Assembly (NCBI RefSeq): GCF_006861795.1
Contig: NZ_VDGH01000016.1
Span: 2,283-55,768, forward strand
From: Psychrobacillus lasiicapitis
GTDB lineage: Bacteria > Bacillota > Bacilli > Bacillales_A > Planococcaceae
DNA length: 53,486 nucleotides
Direction: 5' to 3'
Shown here one piece after another: positions 52,431-53,486 of this stretch. The position numbers and the translations under genes are program-made. Within the stretch, counting starts at the first letter, position 1, and each line of letters opens with the position of its first letter. Below the pieces are notes generated by a model. It worked only from the letters and a program-made list of their open reading frames with translations. It ran no database searches and was not told the origin of the DNA.

Positions 52431-52700
52431 GTTGACGCTAAGAGACATGGGAGGGTAAGTCATCATAATTATCGTATAGATCCATTGTGCATCACATAGT
52501 GGGGAAAAAAGCTAATGATTCCCATTAGTTTTAGCGAAGCGCACACTCAAATTGGTAAGAATAACTATAAATTTAAGAATATGTTTATAGACAAGCAAAA
52601 AAATAATTTTTTACATTAGAAGTGGTGAGAACCGTCGATACCTCAATGTTTATAGAGGGAGTTGGTTCAATAAGATATTTTGGGGGGAGTAAGCAGGAAT

Positions 52701-52766
52701 ATGGTGAATAGTGTCGAAATAGTAATTTACAACAACATACTGAAATTTAATCGAAAGGAGGCATAA
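52701..52766 (+). CDS. 21-codon ORF
   Basis: ATG 52701 with GCAGGAA close upstream; encodes MVNSVEIVIYNNILKFNRKE-A. Its end overlaps the ribosome binding site of the next mini-ORF. Could be a leader or a gene stub. Confidence 0.25.
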   Translation: MVNSVEIVIYNNILKFNRKEA

Positions 52767-52770
52767 GACA

Positions 52771-52803
52771 GTGGTAAAATTGTGGAACAACTCTTCGAAA
52801 TAA
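52771..52803 (+). CDS. 10-codon ORF
   Basis: GTG 52771 follows AAAGGAGG by 9 nt and encodes MVKLWNNSSK, ending 23 bp before the GNAT start. Very short; listed because of the strong ribosome binding site. Confidence 0.25.
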   Translation: MVKLWNNSSK

Positions 52804-52826
52804 TATATTTTGAGGAGGAAAAATGA

Positions 52827-53232
52827 ATGACGATAAATTTTGTTAACAGGAAAAATATAAATAGAGAACAATTAGAAAAATTATATAATGATGTAGAATG
52901 GTATGCTTATACACAAGATTTAGAAGTTCTTCAACACGCAATAGTTCAGTCATTAGAAGTTATATCTGCTTGGAATGGTGAAGAATTAGTTGGGTTAATT
53001 CGTATTGTTGGTGATGGATTAACAATTATCTATATTCAAGATATTCTTGTGTTAAATGCTTATCAAAATCAAGGAATTGCAACTCAACTGATGGAACGGG
53101 TTCTGAAGCAATATAAAAATGTTCGTCAAAAAGTTTTATTAACTGAAGAAGCCCTTGATGTTAGACACTTTTAAAAATGGTTTTGAATCATGCGATAAGG
53201 GTTCACTAGTAGCATTTGCTAAGTTAAATTAG
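52827..53232 (+). pseudogene. GNAT acetyltransferase with a 3' frameshift
   Basis: ATG 52827 follows GAGGAGG. The frame covers the GNAT core (VISAWNGEELVGLIRIVGDG, VLNAYQNQGIATQLMERV) and stops at DVRHF-TAA (53172). Another frame, one base on, continues KNGFESCDKGSLVAFAKLN to TAG 53232, which is the normal family ending (HFYEKNGF...). A loss of about 5 bases at the CACTTTTAAAAATGG stretch explains the break. The first 115 residues might still fold. Confidence 0.75.
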
Positions 53233-53254
53233 GATATATTCAGTAAAAGAAAAG

Positions 53255-53298
53255 TCAGAGTTAGACCTATAAATTAGGTGAACTCTGATTTTCTTTTA
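53255..53298 (+). terminator. terminator after the GNAT pseudogene
   Basis: TCAGAGTT..ACCTA (53255-53269) pairs with TAGGT..AACTCTGA (53275-53288), followed by TTTTCTTTT. Confidence 0.8.
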
Positions 53299-53356
53299 TA
53301 ACAACGGATAAGTGTACATATTCTTTAAGTAACAAGATGAAGAGTGGGAAAGCATG

Positions 53357-53423
53357 TACTTAAACTAACGGGTGCTTTCGTATTATAAGGTTAACCAGTT
53401 TTTACTGGTTGACCTTATTTTTA
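53357..53423. repeat. left half of a MITE-like element with terminator hairpin
   Basis: TTAAACTAACGGGTGCTTT (53360-53378) is the left-end motif; it is followed at the same place as in other copies by a hairpin (53387-53399 with 53404-53416, loop TTTT) and a T run. The right end is not recognisable. The remaining 60 bp of the window shows nothing I can name. Confidence 0.5.
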
Positions 53424-53486
53424 TAGGATTTAATATATCAGTAGCCAGGGTAGGACGTACGGGTGCGTGGGACAATGATCCCGTGA

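Larger units (their letters stand above)
52431..52826. other. 400-bp intergenic region after the IS110 remnant
   Basis: Starts with probable non-coding IS110 end sequence. Contains a hairpin GCTAATG-ATTCC-CATTAGT (about 52511-52530) and two tiny ORFs with ribosome binding sites (52701-52766 and 52771-52803). No normal gene. Confidence 0.5.

Noticed and set aside
1..53486. CRISPR arrays, tRNA, rRNA, known riboswitch classes, prophage genes
   Set aside because: Looked for by eye on both strands; the only regular repeats lack spacers, and no cloverleaf, rRNA segment, T-box or other riboswitch consensus was recognised. Structured-RNA searches (Infernal/Rfam) would be decisive.
53430..53486. GC-richer tail of the window ending GGGACAATGATCCCGTGA
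   Set aside because: It may be the edge of another element, but too little sequence is present to name it.

Overview
The window is chromosomal DNA from an endospore-forming, AT-rich member of the Bacillales. A Psychrobacillus/Lysinibacillus-type Planococcaceae (Caryophanaceae) is my inference from the gene order. The evidence is the run ymfF-ymfH-ymfI-ymfK-ymfM(rodZ-like)-pgsA-cinA-recA-rny-ymdB-spoVS-korA-korB-miaB-ricA, the sporulation gene spoVS, strong AGGAGG-type ribosome binding sites, many TTG/GTG starts, and a LexA (DinR) box of the Bacillus type before recA.

Left half (1-28.8 kb, all genes on +): (i) a BMP-family nucleoside ABC importer (lipoprotein, double ATPase, two permeases); (ii) the ymf block, with an inactive/active M16 peptidase pair, an SDR, the ACT/P-loop protein YmfK and the RodZ-like YmfM; (iii) pgsA, cinA and recA with a LexA box; (iv) rny, ymdB, spoVS, a two-subunit 2-oxoacid:ferredoxin oxidoreductase, miaB and ricA. 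KorB and miaB are separated by an AT-poor repeat array built from 21-bp units arranged in 113-bp superunits. After ricA the familiar cotE-mutS neighbours are missing; instead there is a TAXI-type TRAP transporter operon with DUF1850, then a regulator fusing a dead ABC ATPase domain to a LytTR DNA-binding domain, followed by the ABC exporter it probably controls.

Right half (28.8-53.5 kb) is accessory: small transcription units on both strands, many short membrane proteins, and a high density of broken genes (RDD-like, DUF2268, BNR-repeat, GyrI-like, DinB, a GNAT and an IS110 transposase). Intact genes include a YqcI/YcgG-family protein divergent from an arginine-deiminase/dimethylargininase-superfamily enzyme, a TRIC channel, FosB, a GAF-GGDEF diguanylate cyclase, an ankyrin protein, a LysE exporter divergent from a TrmB regulator with a large inverted-repeat operator, a YflT-type stress protein with a sigma-B-like promoter, acetyltransferases, an SDR divergent from an AraC regulator, and a visibly GC-richer block (araC-eamA-csaA, 45.4-47.7 kb) that looks acquired. 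That block carries an 18-codon leader ORF with mutually exclusive hairpins before the exporter gene.

The accessory half also contains what I read as three copies of an 89-91 bp MITE-like element (terminal inverted repeats around a central terminator hairpin) plus partial copies. The best candidates for new biology are this element, the eamA leader, the 21/113-bp array, and the YqcI/YcgG-amidinotransferase pair. All family names are from recognition of the translated sequence by eye; no database search was run.
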